Assembly: GCA_021795795.1 (NCBI GenBank)
Contig: JAJYPA010000249.1
Location: 629 to 11,028 of the forward strand
Length of the DNA: 10,400 nucleotides
Direction of reading: 5' to 3'
Source: Pseudomonadota bacterium
GTDB lineage: Bacteria; Pseudomonadota; Gammaproteobacteria; Halothiobacillales; Halothiobacillaceae
A program made the translations under genes and the position numbers. Shown piece by piece: positions 1-7,415 of the stretch; the stretch's first letter is position 1; the number at the start of each line of letters is the position of its first letter. A model generated the notes under the pieces. It did not search any database. It worked only from the letters and a program-made list of their open reading frames with translations, and was not told the DNA's origin.

Positions 1-3000
1 CGTGAAAGTGCCCAGATTGGCGGTCTGACCGCTATAGGCGAGATTCAGTAGTCCGGCACCCTGTTCCGCAAAAGGGTTGAGATGCGCATGCAGGTAGGTG
101 GCGCTCACATAAGGCATGAGGAAGGTCTGCCCCAGCGGCACCAGATACTGCGCCTGGACGCCGGAACCGAAGAACCAGCCGGTGGTGGAGCCCGATGCAC
201 TCATGCCCGTGGGGGCTAGATTCCTGTTGGAGTTGGTGGACAATATGCCCGTTCCGAGCGTGCCAGAAACTCTGAGGGCGCCATGGGTATAGATCCCGTA
301 ACCGTAGAGGCCAAAGGATTTACCACTGACCCCCTGTTGCTGCGTACGGGTCTGGGTGCCCATGCCGGAGAAAGCGGCACCAAGTACCAGGTGATGCGTG
401 ATTGACTTACCGTATCCGGCCACCCCGCCGTAATCCATGACATCGGCCCCATTGGCGCGCCCGAAGCCACCCAGCCCTTTGGCCCAGCTACCGACATGCG
501 TGGCTGTGAATCTGGGGGATGACCCACCGACACCCTGGGAGCCATCCATCACGCTGCCCATGTCACTTTGCAGGCTTTCATTCACGCCATACAAATTGTC
601 TGCAACGCCGCTACCGGAGTTGTAGGATTGCGGGGTGCCCGCGAGTTTCAGGTAGACATCCTGAGCGCCATAGCTGACTTGCGGTGTGAGGTAACTGGCG
701 AAAAGCGGGTTGTAGGTCTCACCCGAAAAAGTTCCGGAGACGCCGCCCGCCGCATGGACGATGTCATACTGTTCGCCGACTGTGTAGGTACCGGAGTCCA
801 CCTGGACAGCGAGTTTGCCATTGAGCGCTGCTGTGCCCGTAACATTCAACTGATCGTAGCCCACACCCGGAGTGCTGTCATTGGGTGTTACTTCGATATT
901 CAGGGTGCTACCTGCGTTCTGCACATAATTTCCGTTCACCGTCAGGATGCCGATGGTACCACCAGGAAAGACGGTGCCGCTGTTGGTGACGTTGCCGATG
1001 ATGGTGCCATGGCCGCGCAGATAAGCGCCGCTATCGACGATGACTGGTCCGCTGAGGGAGGCCGCAGTATGGTTGATGTCTCCAACTTCCAGTAATCCGT
1101 TGGCGACCGTGGTCCCGCCACTGGTACCCCCTGTGCCATTATCGATAATGGTGCCCTGGGTCTGAAGGGTTCCTGTGCCGGATAGTTTTCCGGTGAGGGC
1201 CAGTGCATTGCTGGTAGTGGGGTCTATGCTGGTTTGAGCCGTACCGATAAGCGCCCCGCCATTACTTCCGATACTGATAGCATTACTCAGCGCAACAGAG
1301 GCCGCGCCAGCGCTACTGCCAAGCGCACCACTGTTGAGCGTTATCGTTCCGGTACCCACGCTGTTCCCGGAATCAACACTGAGAAGGCCACCACTGATCG
1401 TGGTGCCGCCGGTGTAGGTGTTGGCGCCGGAGAGGGTTTCCGTGCCCTTGCTCAGAACCAGTCCGCCCGTACCGGCAATCGTCCCGCTGTCGGTGCCGCT
1501 GGCATCGGTCAGGGTCAGATTGTTGCCGCCCAGCGTCGTGGCACCCGTTCCCGTGAGGCTGGTGATGCTGGTACCACCAGTGGTGACGCCGCTGAGGTCG
1601 AGAGTGCCGTTGTTGGTAATGCCAGAGGAGTCGGCAATGCTGCCTGCCCCCGTCAAGGCCAAGGTGCTACTGCTACCAATGTTGGTCGCGCCGGTGTAGG
1701 TGTTAGCTCCGGAGAGGGCGGTGGTTCCTCCGGTACCGCTGAAGGTCATTCCGCCCGCGCCGGTGATAACGCCGGAGAGCGTGTCACTGTTGCCACCGTT
1801 ATTGAGGGTGCCTCCATTACTGCCCAAAGAGACACCATAAGAAAGAGTGGTGCCGCTCGTATTGGTGGTTAGTAGGGTGCCGCCATTAAATGTGGTCGTG
1901 TAATTGCCAAGTTCGCTGGCATTACTAGACGCAATGGAAAGCGTACCACCGTTCAGGCTCCAGCCCAGACCGCTGTTGTTGGTGCCCGTAACATTCCAAG
2001 TTGTAGACGCTGTTTCCTCAAGGGTCTGAAATCCAGAAACTCCAGACACGCTAAAATTGCCAGTGACTGATGTCCCTTCAAGATCAATCGTATTGCCGCT
2101 GGTACCCGTACTAGCAATGTTGCCATTAATAGTAGATCCAGGATCTAGATTCAGAACATTATTGTTTCCGGTGAACTCTACAGCATCGGCCTGAACACCA
2201 GAGCCGCCATCAGCCTTACCACCACTAATAGTGCCGCTGTTGATTATTGTGGCATTCCCGGTGGAGGCGATGCCAGCGCCGCCGCCACCACCATGGCTAC
2301 TGCCGCCGCTACTGCCGCCGCCCTGGCCGCCACTGATGGATCCACTGTTGGTTAGTGAGAACCCGGAACCTAACACGCCACCGCCACCGCCAGCCCCGCC
2401 TCCATTAAATCCGCCATAACCACCAGCTCCTCCGCTGATAGTTCCTGTGTTGGTAATCGTTGATCCGGATTGGGCATAGACACCGCCGCCGCCACCACCA
2501 GCCCCACCATCGCCAGATAATGAGGCACCAGTTCCACCGCTAACACTAGATGTGTTGCTCAGTGAACCGCCAGTCCCAACATAATCTCCAACGCCGCCTC
2601 CACCGCTGCCTCCACCACCACCGACCCCAAAAGCACCGCCGCCGCCGCCACCACCACCTTTTGTGGCCACATTTCCACCTGCGCCACTGCTTCCATAGCC
2701 ACGATCGCTTTGTCCACTGCTGCCACCGCCCACCCCGCCAGAGACACCAGCGCTATATCCGCCACTACTGGCACGGCCACCATTGGATCCACCACCACTA
2801 CCACTTGCTCCACTTGCGGCAAAAGCACCGCCGCCGCCGCCACTACCATTACTCCCAGCAACACCATTTAAGCTGGTACTGGTCCCTCCAGCACCACCAG
2901 CCACCACCGGGCTACCACTACTGCCACCGGCTCCTCCTGATGTCGAGGTGCCTGCACTACCATTACCACCAGTAGTGGCAGCCTGGGCGACTTCGGTGCT

Positions 3001-3183
3001 AGCCAGCCCAAACAAGGCCATTGCCACAGCCACACTCAACGCACAGAAGCGCAGCGAAACCGGGCGATGCGATATGGGCGCCGGTGATAAAGCACTTTTT
3101 TTACCTCGACCTGAAGATAGCTCTGAAGCCACCTGCGGGGCACCCAAAGTGGCATTCCAGATCAATCGATAGACACGGTTCAT
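1..3183 (-). CDS. Autotransporter (type Va secretion), Gly-rich passenger with AIDA-type repeats; 3' end outside window
   Basis: The frame is open from ATG 3183 to the left edge, 1061 codons, with no stop; the C-terminus lies outside. An AGGAA ribosome site (3193-3197) sits 9 nt before the start. Residues 1-30 (MNRVYRLIWNATLG...) match the extended signal peptide region of large autotransporters. A hydrophobic core (about 48-61) follows, with probable cleavage at AQA|A (68/69). Residues 70-325 are Gly/Ser-rich with four spaced repeats. Residues 487-603 hold two beta-strand repeat units, both with LSGANTYTG (490-498, 584-592). Residues about 660-855 resemble the pertactin-like stem (GNYVQNAGSTLNIEV, YDQLNVTGTAALNG). 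From about 898 (GSWAKGLGGFG) the outer-membrane beta-barrel begins; about 160 residues are present, so 100 or so are missing. The family exports its own passenger to the cell surface, usually as an adhesin. The mature part has no cysteine. The sulfotransferase gene ends 61 bp upstream on the same strand, with no terminator hairpin between. The substrate and ligand are unknown. Confidence 0.93.
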   Translation of the reverse strand, partial: MNRVYRLIWNATLGAPQVASELSSGRGKKSALSPAPISHRPVSLRFCALSVAVAMALFGLASTEVAQAATTGGNGSAGTSTSGGAGGSSGSPVVAGGAGGTSTSLNGVAGSNGSGGGGGAFAASGASGSGGGSNGGRASSGGYSAGVSGGVGGGSSGQSDRGYGSSGAGGNVATKGGGGGGGGAFGVGGGGGSGGGGVGDYVGTGGSLSNTSSVSGGTGASLSGDGGAGGGGGGVYAQSGSTITNTGTISGGAGGYGGFNGGGAGGGGGVLGSGFSLTNSGSISGGQGGGSSGGSSHGGGGGAGIASTGNATIINSGTISGGKADGGSGVQADAVEFTGNNNVLNLDPGSTINGNIASTGTSGNTIDLEGTSVTGNFSVSGVSGFQTLEETASTTWNVTGTNNSGLGWSLNGGTLSIASSNASELGNYTTTFNGGTLLTTNTSGTTLSYGVSLGSNGGTLNNGGNSDTLSGVITGAGGMTFSGTGGTTALSGANTYTGATNIGSSSTLALTGAGSIADSSGITNNGTLDLSGVTTGGTSITSLTGTGATTLGGNNLTLTDASGTDSGTIAGTGGLVLSKGTETLSGANTYTGGTTISGGLLSVDSGNSVGTGTITLNSGALGSSAGAASVALSNAISIGSNGGALIGTAQTSIDPTTSNALALTGKLSGTGTLQTQGTIIDNGTGGTSGGTTVANGLLEVGDINHTAASLSGPVIVDSGAYLRGHGTIIGNVTNSGTVFPGGTIGILTVNGNYVQNAGSTLNIEVTPNDSTPGVGYDQLNVTGTAALNGKLAVQVDSGTYTVGEQYDIVHAAGGVSGTFSGETYNPLFASYLTPQVSYGAQDVYLKLAGTPQSYNSGSGVADNLYGVNESLQSDMGSVMDGSQGVGGSSPRFTATHVGSWAKGLGGFGRANGADVMDYGGVAGYGKSITHHLVLGAAFSGMGTQTRTQQQGVSGKSFGLYGYGIYTHGALRVSGTLGTGILSTNSNRNLAPTGMSASGSTTGWFFGSGVQAQYLVPLGQTFLMPYVSATYLHAHLNPFAEQGAGLLNLAYSGQTANLGTFT

Positions 3184-3244
3184 AGCGGCTTTTTCCTGTT
3201 TTATGAAGTATGGGGAATATGGAGCGGAATGTTGGGTACACTGG

Positions 3245-4057
3245 TCATACGATGCGTACCCCGTTGGGATTGTTTTGTGGATCTTTCCAGAACGCATCAT
3301 TGGCGAAGCGCCGGAAGAGATCGGGCGGTAACAGCGTTTTCCGGGGAATGGCTTTCACCTGGGGCCGCACCGTGTGCAGCCCGGGGGTTCCCGCCTTGTC
3401 ATCAAAGGCGGTCGCCTCAAAAGTGATCTGTTCAAAGTCATGGGTAAAGGGGGATTCATCCAGAAAGTCATACACCGCATTCAGGACTTTACCGGGCTCC
3501 GAAGTGAGCGTCTCGTACTGTACCAGCATCAATCGATCGGCATCTTCGCCATAAAAAGCTTCTTTAAGGGCATCGTAGGCAAAACCCACCATGCCATCGC
3601 TGCTCGCCAGGCCATTGGCCCGGGTATAGACGGTCCCACCGGGCAGATAATTAAAAATCGACGAGGGCTGAAACGCGTTTTTGCGGACCAGTCGCTCCAT
3701 ACTGTCGATGATCCAGGGCAATTCCCGCACACAGGCAATGACTTTACTGTCCGGAAAGAGGGCTTTAATAGCCGGTAACTTGGTACACCAGAAACGGTTG
3801 GTATCGAAGATGACTTCAGAAGACGTCTCAGCGTAGAAGTTTTCAAACAGTCCTTTAAGGACGCGCTGCCGCTGTTCATCCGTGATGAAGACAGAAAATT
3901 CATTCTTGCCGCTCATTTCTCCCAGCATGGCGCTGAACATACCGGCGAGAGGGCCACTCATGCCCGATTGAACGCGCGGGTTTTGGCTGAGAATGGCGGA
4001 GAGCAGCGTAGAACCGGACCGGGGGAGACCGGAGAGGAAGTGAAAGCGGGGCATCAT
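3245..4057 (-). CDS. Sulfotransferase family protein (PAPS-dependent)
   Basis: The 270-aa protein has the P-loop-like 5'-phosphosulfate-binding motif LPRSGSTLL at residues 11-19, directly after a short first beta strand (FHFLSG). The 3'-phosphate-binding element is around 107-119 (IACVRELPW...S), with Arg111 and Ser119 as likely contacts. Such enzymes move a sulfuryl group from PAPS to a hydroxyl or amino group on a sugar, lipid, peptide or small molecule. No signal peptide or membrane segment is seen, so it should be cytoplasmic. I chose the first of two adjacent ATG codons (4057 and 4054) because the family normally starts just before the P-loop strand. A TTG start at 4078 would add seven residues. 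No strong Shine-Dalgarno sequence is visible for any of these. It is the promoter-proximal gene of a probable unit with the autotransporter. The acceptor cannot be predicted; modification of the autotransporter passenger or its glycan is an inference from position only. Confidence 0.88.
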   Translation of the reverse strand: MMPRFHFLSGLPRSGSTLLSAILSQNPRVQSGMSGPLAGMFSAMLGEMSGKNEFSVFITDEQRQRVLKGLFENFYAETSSEVIFDTNRFWCTKLPAIKALFPDSKVIACVRELPWIIDSMERLVRKNAFQPSSIFNYLPGGTVYTRANGLASSDGMVGFAYDALKEAFYGEDADRLMLVQYETLTSEPGKVLNAVYDFLDESPFTHDFEQITFEATAFDDKAGTPGLHTVRPQVKAIPRKTLLPPDLFRRFANDAFWKDPQNNPNGVRIV

Positions 4058-4094
4058 AAAACTATCCGTCGGCAGCAATGCTCAATATGATGAA

Positions 4095-4121
4095 AATATA
4101 GTGTGAAGCTTCGATTCACAA
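4095..4121 (-). promoter_or_regulatory. Candidate sulfotransferase-autotransporter promoter with internal dyad
   Basis: Reading leftward, a TATATT -10 box (4095-4100) lies 37 bp before the chosen ATG. The best -35 is TTGTGA (4116-4121) at a short 15-bp spacing, so basal strength is probably low. The dyad TGTGAA / TTCACA (4102-4107, 4115-4120) fills the space between the two boxes, where a bound regulator would directly affect polymerase. The match is by eye only. Confidence 0.4.
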
Positions 4122-4202
4122 AACCAACCCCCATGCGGCAACAATGTGAAAATCTGCAGACCTTTAGCTTCAGGTCGCATTATGCTGATATTATTGCACA
4201 GC

Positions 4203-4256
4203 CTTTCACCATTTGTCCGTTTCCTCCTTTTCATCTATTATTCAATACGGTGAAAG
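4203..4256. promoter_or_regulatory. 8-bp inverted repeat bracketing the regulator promoter (candidate operator)
   Basis: CTTTCACC (4203-4210) and GGTGAAAG (4249-4256) are perfect reverse complements 38 bp apart. The left arm ends two bases before the candidate -35, and the right arm begins about where transcription would start. The right arm is also part of a small palindrome, GTGA-AAG-TCAC (4250-4260). Further GTGAA-type copies lie at 4103, 4115 (inverted) and 4146. The spacing would suit a dimer or looping regulator; the bound protein is unknown, and the adjacent SARP-like regulator is the obvious candidate. Confidence 0.42.
4213..4241 (+). promoter_or_regulatory. Candidate sigma70-type promoter of the regulator gene
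   Basis: A TTGTCC -35 (4213-4218, four of six consensus bases) and a TATTAT -10 (4236-4241, five of six) are separated by the ideal 17 bp. Transcription would start near 4248, giving a leader of about 30 nt to ATG 4278. It is the best-formed promoter in the divergent region. Confidence 0.5.
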
Positions 4257-4277
4257 TCACAAGCGAATGCAGCAACC

Positions 4278-6365
4278 ATGGTACAGCGCAGAACCCCCAC
4301 GTTGCATCTCTCTCTTCTGGGCCAATTGGAAATCACTTTTGCCGGGAAACCCGTGCCCTTGCCGCACCGCATACCGCGACGCCTGCTGGTGTATCTCTGC
4401 CTGGAGGAAGGTCCTCATACCCGACCGTCTCTGGCAGAATTGCTCTACCCGTATCGCACCGTGGAAAACGCCCGAACCTTATTACGGCAGGCCTTGTTCC
4501 GCCTGTCAGGGATAGGGGCGCGCTATGGGTCACCCCTGGTAGCCACCCGGGATTCCGTGGCCCGAAACCCGGACTTCCCGATCACCAGTGACTATGCCGA
4601 CTTTATGGACCTCAGCCTGACCGCCGTTGTCGAGAATCCTTCCCGCCTGGATCACCATCGGGGCCCCTTTCTCGACGAAGAGACCGACAACAACCGCAGC
4701 GCCTGGGACGGGTGGGTACAAGATCGACGCCGGACGGTCGACAATCAGCTCGCCCGTTTTTATGAGTGTCTGATTCGCCGGGCCGAAACGCTGAATGATG
4801 CTGAACAGGCGCTGCACTGGGCCGAAAGCTGGATGCACCAGCAGCCGTTGTCCGACGCCCCCCATCTGCTGGCCATGCAATTACTCGCGCGCAGGGGTCG
4901 CAGTAATGAGGCCGAATCCCTTTTTTCGGCTTACCAGAGGCGCCGGATCACCCAGATGGGGAAAAAGGCGGGGGAGAATGTACGGGCTTTCCATGACTAT
5001 TTGCGGCTGACGCGCACACACACGTTTACGCCGGAGCCGGTGACCGTTCCTGCTGAGATGGCCCGCCATCGGTTCATTACCCTACTGGCCATCCGTGTGG
5101 ACGCGGACACGGAAGAGATCCCGGATGATCTTCTGGAAGCGCACCTGCTGCACTGCTGGAGTCTGGTCAGTCAGGTGGGCCATGCCTGTGGCGGCGTTGC
5201 ACACCGTGCCCCCGATGGGGTCATAGAATTGCGCTTTGGTTTGGAGAACGCGCTGGAAGACAGTCCGCGGCATGCCTTGCGTGCCGCTTTTGAATTACGT
5301 CGCCTTGCGGAACCTGGACACTTCCCCCGAATCGGCATGCATTGCGGTCGCGTTCTGGTGGCCCCTGATCACACCCTGACAGGGGCCCCCTTGCGGGTGG
5401 TACGCGCCGCCGCGCTGGCGAACACCCAACACATGGGGCTCATCCTCACCGGGGCCGCCCATGAAGCGTTGGCACATGCCTTTCCTATGGAGGGGGTTGC
5501 CCAGACGCGCTCTCCTGTTCATATATCCGGCAGAGGCATCCCGCTCTTTTGGCTGAGTACCACGCCACCGCCACCCCTTCCAAAATCTGGAAGTGCTGCA
5601 TTTATGGGGCGTGATGCAGAGTGCCAGCGCATTCACCACTTGGCGGCGACGGTTTTAACGGAACGGCAGGGCCGAATCCTTTGGATCGAAGGACAAGCCG
5701 GAATCGGTAAAACCCGGCTTATGGAGGAAATGGCCGAGCGTTTGTCCCAGAATATGCGGGTGGTGCGTTATGCCTGCCTGCCGATGTATCAGCACAGCCT
5801 GCTCCACCCCATCGCCGTGGTGATCCGAGACGCGTTGAATTTATCGGCCTTACCTCCCGAAAAGGCGCGTGACGCTCTTCAGAAGCTCCTGCAGGCTATC
5901 GGTGAAGAGGACGATTTGGTGTATTCGGTCTGGTGCGCCTGGCTCGGTCTGGAAGGCGACCACGCCGAAATGGGGCTCCTGCGGGACTACAAGAAACTGT
6001 TATTCGATAGCGTCATGCTGGCATTGACGAGTCACCTTTTCACCATGGATCGCGTTTTGATGCTTGAGGATATCCATTGGGCGGATTCCGCCTCGCTGGA
6101 ATGGCTACAAGCTTACCTGGCGCATCTGCACGAACGCACGGCACTCCTGCTGGTCAGCACCCGGCGGCCCATACCCGGTTTGCAAAAGATCGCCATCCAC
6201 GAAACGACACTGACGCTTGTACCGTGGGACACGCACACAGCACGCCGCTATTTGCGGAATCTTCCTCACTGGACGGCCGACCTCCCTACCGAAGAATCCC
6301 TCATTCGCCAGGGATGCGGTGTTCCTTTGTATCTCGATAGTCTGGCCCGACAAACGATTTCCTGA
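4278..6365 (+). CDS. N-terminal part of SARP/BTAD-cyclase-like-AAA ATPase regulator, truncated by IS
   Basis: This encodes residues 1-694 of an original 1193-residue regulator, then one Ser and a TGA, both from the left end of the insertion sequence. Residues 8-95 look like the winged-helix DNA-binding domain of SARP-type activators (LHLSLLGQLEITFAGKPV). Residues about 105-245 are the helical BTAD domain. Residues about 262-426 resemble a class III nucleotidyl cyclase (IGMHCGRV; GAPLRVVRAAAL) but lack key catalytic residues. Residues about 442-690 form an AAA/STAND-type ATPase with Walker A GQAGIGKT (472-479), Walker B VLMLEDIHWAD (593-603) and a sensor-like STRR (627-630). An in-frame stop at 4251 and the absence of other start codons fix ATG 4278, although no clear Shine-Dalgarno sequence precedes it. 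The fragment keeps DNA-binding and ATPase parts but lacks the helical-repeat sensor end. It could be inactive or unregulated. The sulfotransferase-autotransporter unit diverges from its promoter and is a plausible target. Confidence 0.88.
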   Translation: MVQRRTPTLHLSLLGQLEITFAGKPVPLPHRIPRRLLVYLCLEEGPHTRPSLAELLYPYRTVENARTLLRQALFRLSGIGARYGSPLVATRDSVARNPDFPITSDYADFMDLSLTAVVENPSRLDHHRGPFLDEETDNNRSAWDGWVQDRRRTVDNQLARFYECLIRRAETLNDAEQALHWAESWMHQQPLSDAPHLLAMQLLARRGRSNEAESLFSAYQRRRITQMGKKAGENVRAFHDYLRLTRTHTFTPEPVTVPAEMARHRFITLLAIRVDADTEEIPDDLLEAHLLHCWSLVSQVGHACGGVAHRAPDGVIELRFGLENALEDSPRHALRAAFELRRLAEPGHFPRIGMHCGRVLVAPDHTLTGAPLRVVRAAALANTQHMGLILTGAAHEALAHAFPMEGVAQTRSPVHISGRGIPLFWLSTTPPPPLPKSGSAAFMGRDAECQRIHHLAATVLTERQGRILWIEGQAGIGKTRLMEEMAERLSQNMRVVRYACLPMYQHSLLHPIAVVIRDALNLSALPPEKARDALQKLLQAIGEEDDLVYSVWCAWLGLEGDHAEMGLLRDYKKLLFDSVMLALTSHLFTMDRVLMLEDIHWADSASLEWLQAYLAHLHERTALLLVSTRRPIPGLQKIAIHETTLTLVPWDTHTARRYLRNLPHWTADLPTEESLIRQGCGVPLYLDSLARQTIS
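6353..6360. repeat. Target-site duplication, left copy (AACGATTT)
   Basis: The 8-bp sequence AACGATTT directly abuts the left IS end and is repeated identically at the right end. Eight base pairs is the duplication length characteristic of the IS1595 family. Confidence 0.96.
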
Positions 6366-6385
6366 TTAGCACGATGATTCCGCTG
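6361..6385 (+). repeat. Left terminal inverted repeat of the IS (25 bp)
   Basis: It begins CCTGATTAGCACGATG and is the exact reverse complement of 7383-7407 over 25 bp; the next base (C at 6386) breaks the match. Its third to fifth bases supply the TGA that truncates the upstream regulator fragment. Confidence 0.96.
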
Positions 6386-6409
6386 CATTTTCGGTTCAAT
6401 GCGCCGTTG

Positions 6410-6418
6410 TGATATAAT
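6410..6418 (+). promoter_or_regulatory. Extended -10 promoter of the transposase gene
   Basis: TGATATAAT combines a perfect TATAAT (6413-6418) with the TG of an extended -10 element (6410-6411). No good -35 is seen (the best is T-rich at about 6389-6395), which fits an extended -10 promoter of modest strength. The start codon follows 30 bp downstream. Confidence 0.6.
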
Positions 6419-6448
6419 GCATTGATTGTTATGGCATAGAGGTGTCCT

Positions 6449-7402
6449 ATGGCGATGAATCGTGTGCAGTTTCAGAAAGGGTTGTCTCTCCCCGAATTCA
6501 TACAGCGTTTTGGCACGGAAGAGCAGTGCGCTGCGGCACTGGAAACGGCCCGCTGGCCGGACGGATTTCATTGCCCCCAGTGCGACGGTACCCAGCATTC
6601 TGTTCTGAAAAGCGGTTCGCGCAAGACGTTTCAGTGCAGCCATTGTCGTCACCAGACTTCCCTGATTGCCGGCACCCTCTTTCAAGGTACCCGCTTGCCC
6701 CTGACTACTTGGTTTCTGGCACTTTATCTGATCAGCCAGGCCAAAACGGGACTGTCCGCACTGGCGCTGAAGCGCCAACTGGGCGTCAGCTATCCCACGG
6801 CCTGGCGCATTCATCACAAACTCATGCAGTCCATGCTGGAGCGGGAGGCTCTCTACACGCTGCAGGGTGCGGTGCAAGCCGATGACGCCTATCTGGGCGG
6901 GGAAAACCCCGGCGGTAAGGCCGGACGCGGCTCCGAAAACAAAGTGCCCTTTGTCGCTGCAGTCTCGGTCGATGCACGGGGTCGTCCTGTCTACGCTCGA
7001 TTCACCGCGATCAAGGGATTTACCAGTACCGCCATAGAAGGCTGGGCGCGCAGCACTCTGGATACGGAATGTCAGGTCCTGACCGATGGCCTCCCTTGCT
7101 TCAACGGGATAACCGATGCGGGGCGTTCGCATGCAGTGATTGTCGCCGGTGGTCGCAAACCCCGGGATTTGCCCAAGTTCTGGTGGGTTAACACCGTGCT
7201 GGGCAATCTCAAAACAGGCCTTTCCGGTGCTTACCATGCCTTTAAGTTTCGGAAATATGCGCAACGATATCTCTCTACCATAACTTATCGCTTTAACCGC
7301 CGTTTCAACTTGGCTACGTTACCCATGAGTTTGCTGCGCGCGGCCGTCAACATCGGTCCCCGAACTGAACGCTGGCTTCGGACAGCGGAATCATCGTGCT
7401 AA
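6449..7402 (+). CDS. IS1595-family transposase
   Basis: The 317-aa protein has the family layout. An N-terminal zinc ribbon has Cys42-x2-Cys45 and Cys63-x2-Cys66, a helix-turn-helix-like stretch lies at about 99-125, and a DDE-type catalytic core follows. The likely catalytic residues are Asp144 (QADDAYLGG), Asp213 (VLTDG), Asn248 and Lys255 (NTVLGNLK), which fits the DDN-K variant of this family. It cuts and joins the element ends during transposition. GAGGTG (6439-6444) four bases before the ATG is a clear ribosome site. All catalytic positions and the full length are present, so it is probably functional. The stop TAA (7400-7402) lies inside the right inverted repeat. The frame stays open beyond that stop into the downstream regulator fragment. 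Confidence 0.95.
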   Translation: MAMNRVQFQKGLSLPEFIQRFGTEEQCAAALETARWPDGFHCPQCDGTQHSVLKSGSRKTFQCSHCRHQTSLIAGTLFQGTRLPLTTWFLALYLISQAKTGLSALALKRQLGVSYPTAWRIHHKLMQSMLEREALYTLQGAVQADDAYLGGENPGGKAGRGSENKVPFVAAVSVDARGRPVYARFTAIKGFTSTAIEGWARSTLDTECQVLTDGLPCFNGITDAGRSHAVIVAGGRKPRDLPKFWWVNTVLGNLKTGLSGAYHAFKFRKYAQRYLSTITYRFNRRFNLATLPMSLLRAAVNIGPRTERWLRTAESSC

Positions 7403-7407
7403 TCAGG
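7383..7407 (-). repeat. Right terminal inverted repeat of the IS (25 bp)
   Basis: A perfect reverse complement of 6361-6385. It contains the last codons and stop of the transposase gene. Confidence 0.96.
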
Positions 7408-7415
7408 AACGATTT
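7408..7415. repeat. Target-site duplication, right copy (AACGATTT)
   Basis: Identical to 6353-6360 and directly next to the right IS end. Confidence 0.96.

Larger units (their letters stand above)
6361..7407 (+). mobile_element. Complete IS1595-family insertion sequence, 1047 bp
   Basis: The element has perfect 25-bp terminal inverted repeats, a single transposase gene filling almost its whole length, and a perfect 8-bp target duplication (AACGATTT). It carries no passenger gene. It lies inside the regulator gene in the same orientation. Intact repeats, intact transposase and identical duplication copies indicate a recent and possibly still mobile insertion. Excising 6361-7415 joins codon ATT (Ile694) to TTT AGA GGC in the same regulator frame, showing the pre-insertion gene was intact. 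Confidence 0.96.

Noticed and set aside
1234..1872. A 212-codon plus-strand ORF
   Set aside because: It lies wholly opposite the continuous autotransporter frame, has repeat-derived low-complexity composition and no domain.
2281..2660. Runs of GCC/ACC triplets as a CRISPR or satellite array
   Set aside because: The period is three bases in phase with Gly codons of one ORF; there are no unique spacers between identical repeats.
2550..2975. A 141-codon plus-strand ORF rich in His, Arg and Tyr, and other long ORFs in 2230-3170
   Set aside because: They are mirror images of Gly/Ser codon runs in the autotransporter on the other strand, with compositions dictated by the triplet tracts and no ribosome sites.
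4103..4591. Plus-strand ORFs beginning in the divergent promoter region (4103 and 4213)
   Set aside because: They overlap the regulator in other frames and lose any sensible composition where the regulator's DNA-binding domain is clearly coded; no ribosome site precedes them.
6266..7264. A 332-codon minus-strand ORF
   Set aside because: It spans the IS boundary and is antisense to both the transposase and the regulator; it cannot predate the insertion and shows no domain.
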